A stretch of 20,533 bases of DNA, from assembly GCA_036897485.1 (NCBI GenBank), contig JAYMTF010001939.1, positions 1 through 20,533 on the forward strand. The letters are read 5' to 3'. Position numbers and translations under genes: made by a program. This document shows positions 19,174 to 20,533 of the stretch, one piece after another; the stretch's first letter is position 1; each line of letters begins with the position of its first letter. This DNA comes from Pelargonium nanum. Taxonomy: Eukaryota > Streptophyta > Magnoliopsida > Geraniales > Geraniaceae. The notes under the pieces are model-generated. The model saw nothing but the letters and a program-made list of their open reading frames with translations. It was not told where the DNA came from and made no database searches.

Positions 19174-19552
19174 TAGAGGTGGCAAAAGTAGTGGCAATTT
19201 GAGTTCCATGTTGCGAGTTTTAGGCCACCACAAGGGTGAGATTTACATGAAAAATGGGGGCTACCACTTGACCTGCAAGTTTTTGGGTTCGAATTGAAAT
19301 GCTAGCCCGAGCCCGGGCCCGGGGGGGGGGGGGGTAGGGGGGTGGAGGTTGCAGATTCATTTGTTTAGCGAGTTATGAGCCATGGATATATTGAGTTGAA
19401 TTTCATATTCAAAATGCGAGATTGGCTGACTCAGGCCGTAAGTTTTTAGGTCAACATCTTTTAGGTTCGGTTGAAAAGGGTAACCCAAACCATCTCAAGT
19501 GAGAGAGCGAGTTCCAAGCCATGATTCGGGTGAACTCCAATTAGCAACTCTA
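19174..19552. mobile_element. Possible hAT-like element containing the G14 tract
   Basis: The left end TAGAGGTGGCAAAA and the right end, read inward, TAGAGTTGCTAATT both carry the TAGAG...G..AA pattern of hAT termini, but match imperfectly. No 8-bp target duplication was found. The interior has no coding capacity. Confidence 0.35.
19304..19342. repeat. GC palindrome followed by G14 and G6 runs
   Basis: CCCGGGCCCGGG (19312-19323) runs straight into 14 consecutive G (19321-19334), then TA and six more G. It is the most GC-rich spot in an AT-rich region and could form a hairpin or G-quadruplex. It is also a typical place for sequencing length errors. Confidence 0.8.
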
Positions 19553-20460
19553 CGTGATATCGAATCCAACTCTAAATTTTTGGTGGTCATCAGATTTAGG
19601 TTCCCATTGTTTTTCAAGTCTAAATTGATGGGTTTAAATGTGGTTATATATAGAACTCGAATGAATTAAACGTAATTAGTTTAAATTTATTATAAGCATA
19701 AAACACCTTTCCTTTAAGGTTAATTGGCTAAACAACTCAAACATTAATTAACTAATGTCAACTCCTAATAAGCATAAGTAATAAAGAACATTAATATACA
19801 AACAAGCTCTAGCTAGGGTAGGCAATGTTACTATATAACAAATACATATGCACAAATATTTCACTTTAATATAATATAATTACAAGTAGCTATTTTTAGT
19901 AATAGATGTGGTCCTAAAAGTTAGGTCCATATATTTAAAAAGATCCTAAAATTATTTAATTGACCTAGCACTATTGGGAAAATTCGTTGTGTACAATTGC
20001 AAGATGTCACAAGGTAATGTACTTTGTGCACATCAAGAAATTAATGGGAAAGGGATGAATTTAATATATAAGCTTATTTGAACTTTCTTGCAAGTACGAT
20101 AATTCAGGTTTTGCGTTTTTTAGTTCATAACGAAAAAGTTTAATTCGAGACTTACCTGAATGGAGGGTCAAGTTGAGAGTCGTGGAATAAAACAAGTTTG
20201 CATTTTACTCGTAAAATATGTGGGTTTATATGATTTGTATAGTGTGATTGACATGCATTTCATAAAAATAAATATAGTCTAAAAATTGATTTGACCCGAT
20301 TTGCGACATTCGAGACTATAAAATGTGGGTCGACCGGATGTCAAAAAATTGTTGATTCGGGTTCAAACTATCAACTCTTAGTTTTTTGTTTAAAAGACCA
20401 GTTTCTTCCAATTTTAGAGTTATATTATGGAGGTATGGCTATGGCAAAATGCATGGAATG
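19553..20460. other. AT-rich intergenic DNA, no gene seen
   Basis: I see no open frame resembling a protein, no RNA gene and no defined repeat. Confidence 0.5.
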
Positions 20461-20480
20461 TTTATGTTTTTTTTTTTGGG

Positions 20481-20533
20481 GTCGAAACCATGAGGTTCCT
20501 AAGCGGGCCCGCAAACTCGCGGTTGACACATTT
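20481..20533. repeat. Edge copy of sequence inside the TRIM-like element
   Basis: The last 53 bases align without gaps to 14006-14058, with 45 of 53 identical, including AAACCATGAG, AGCGGGC and CGCAAACTCG. Both are preceded by a T-rich run. It has the same orientation as the copy at 14006 and is cut by the window end. Confidence 0.75.

Overview
The window is nuclear DNA of a flowering plant, most likely a eudicot. The evidence is AT-rich intergenic DNA, genes split by GT-AG introns, plant-type promoter motifs and plant repeat families (a hAT-like MITE and a miniature LTR retrotransposon with an initiator-tRNA primer site). I could not assign a species.

Three protein genes can be supported, all on the minus strand. 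(1) Positions 1-2906 hold the 5' part of a mitochondrial-type aconitase gene: six exons encoding the first 299 residues, the rest lying beyond the left edge. (2) Positions 6249-6638 hold an intronless gene for a small basic protein of 129 residues that I believe is a plant-conserved protein without known function. (3) Positions 7579-13674 hold a complete 12-exon gene for a 918-residue RRP6-like 3 (RRP6L3) exonuclease. Its exons join in frame to exactly 919 codons including the stop. The predicted protein has a membrane-anchor-like N-terminus, a DEDDy 3'-5' exonuclease core with all catalytic residues, an HRDC-like segment and a Cys/His HNH-like module. That order resembles animal EXD2.

The space between genes is mostly repeats. 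Aconitase intron 1 grew by two separate tandem duplications. Positions 3060-3580 look like the aconitase promoter. Positions 4786-5157 are a degenerate hAT-like MITE, and positions 5401-6175 are tandem duplications just downstream of the small gene. RRP6L3 intron 11 carries a related MITE with a near-perfect 8-bp target duplication, plus a 16-bp-stem hairpin. RRP6L3 intron 2 is almost wholly a 56-bp minisatellite. A compact promoter with four evenly spaced TGGGCY motifs lies upstream of RRP6L3, bordered at 13934 by a miniature LTR element with an internal array of hairpin-bearing units.

From about 14500 to the right end I find no gene I can defend. The stretch holds decayed repeats, an imperfect 130-bp duplication, a degenerate triplication, an ACGT-rich promoter-like island (18766-19009) with no visible gene, a possible hAT-like element with a G14 run, and at the edge a second copy of sequence found inside the miniature LTR element.

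The genes do not form an operon-like unit. Aconitase acts in the TCA and glyoxylate pathways and RRP6L3 in nucleic-acid processing; I see no functional link between them.
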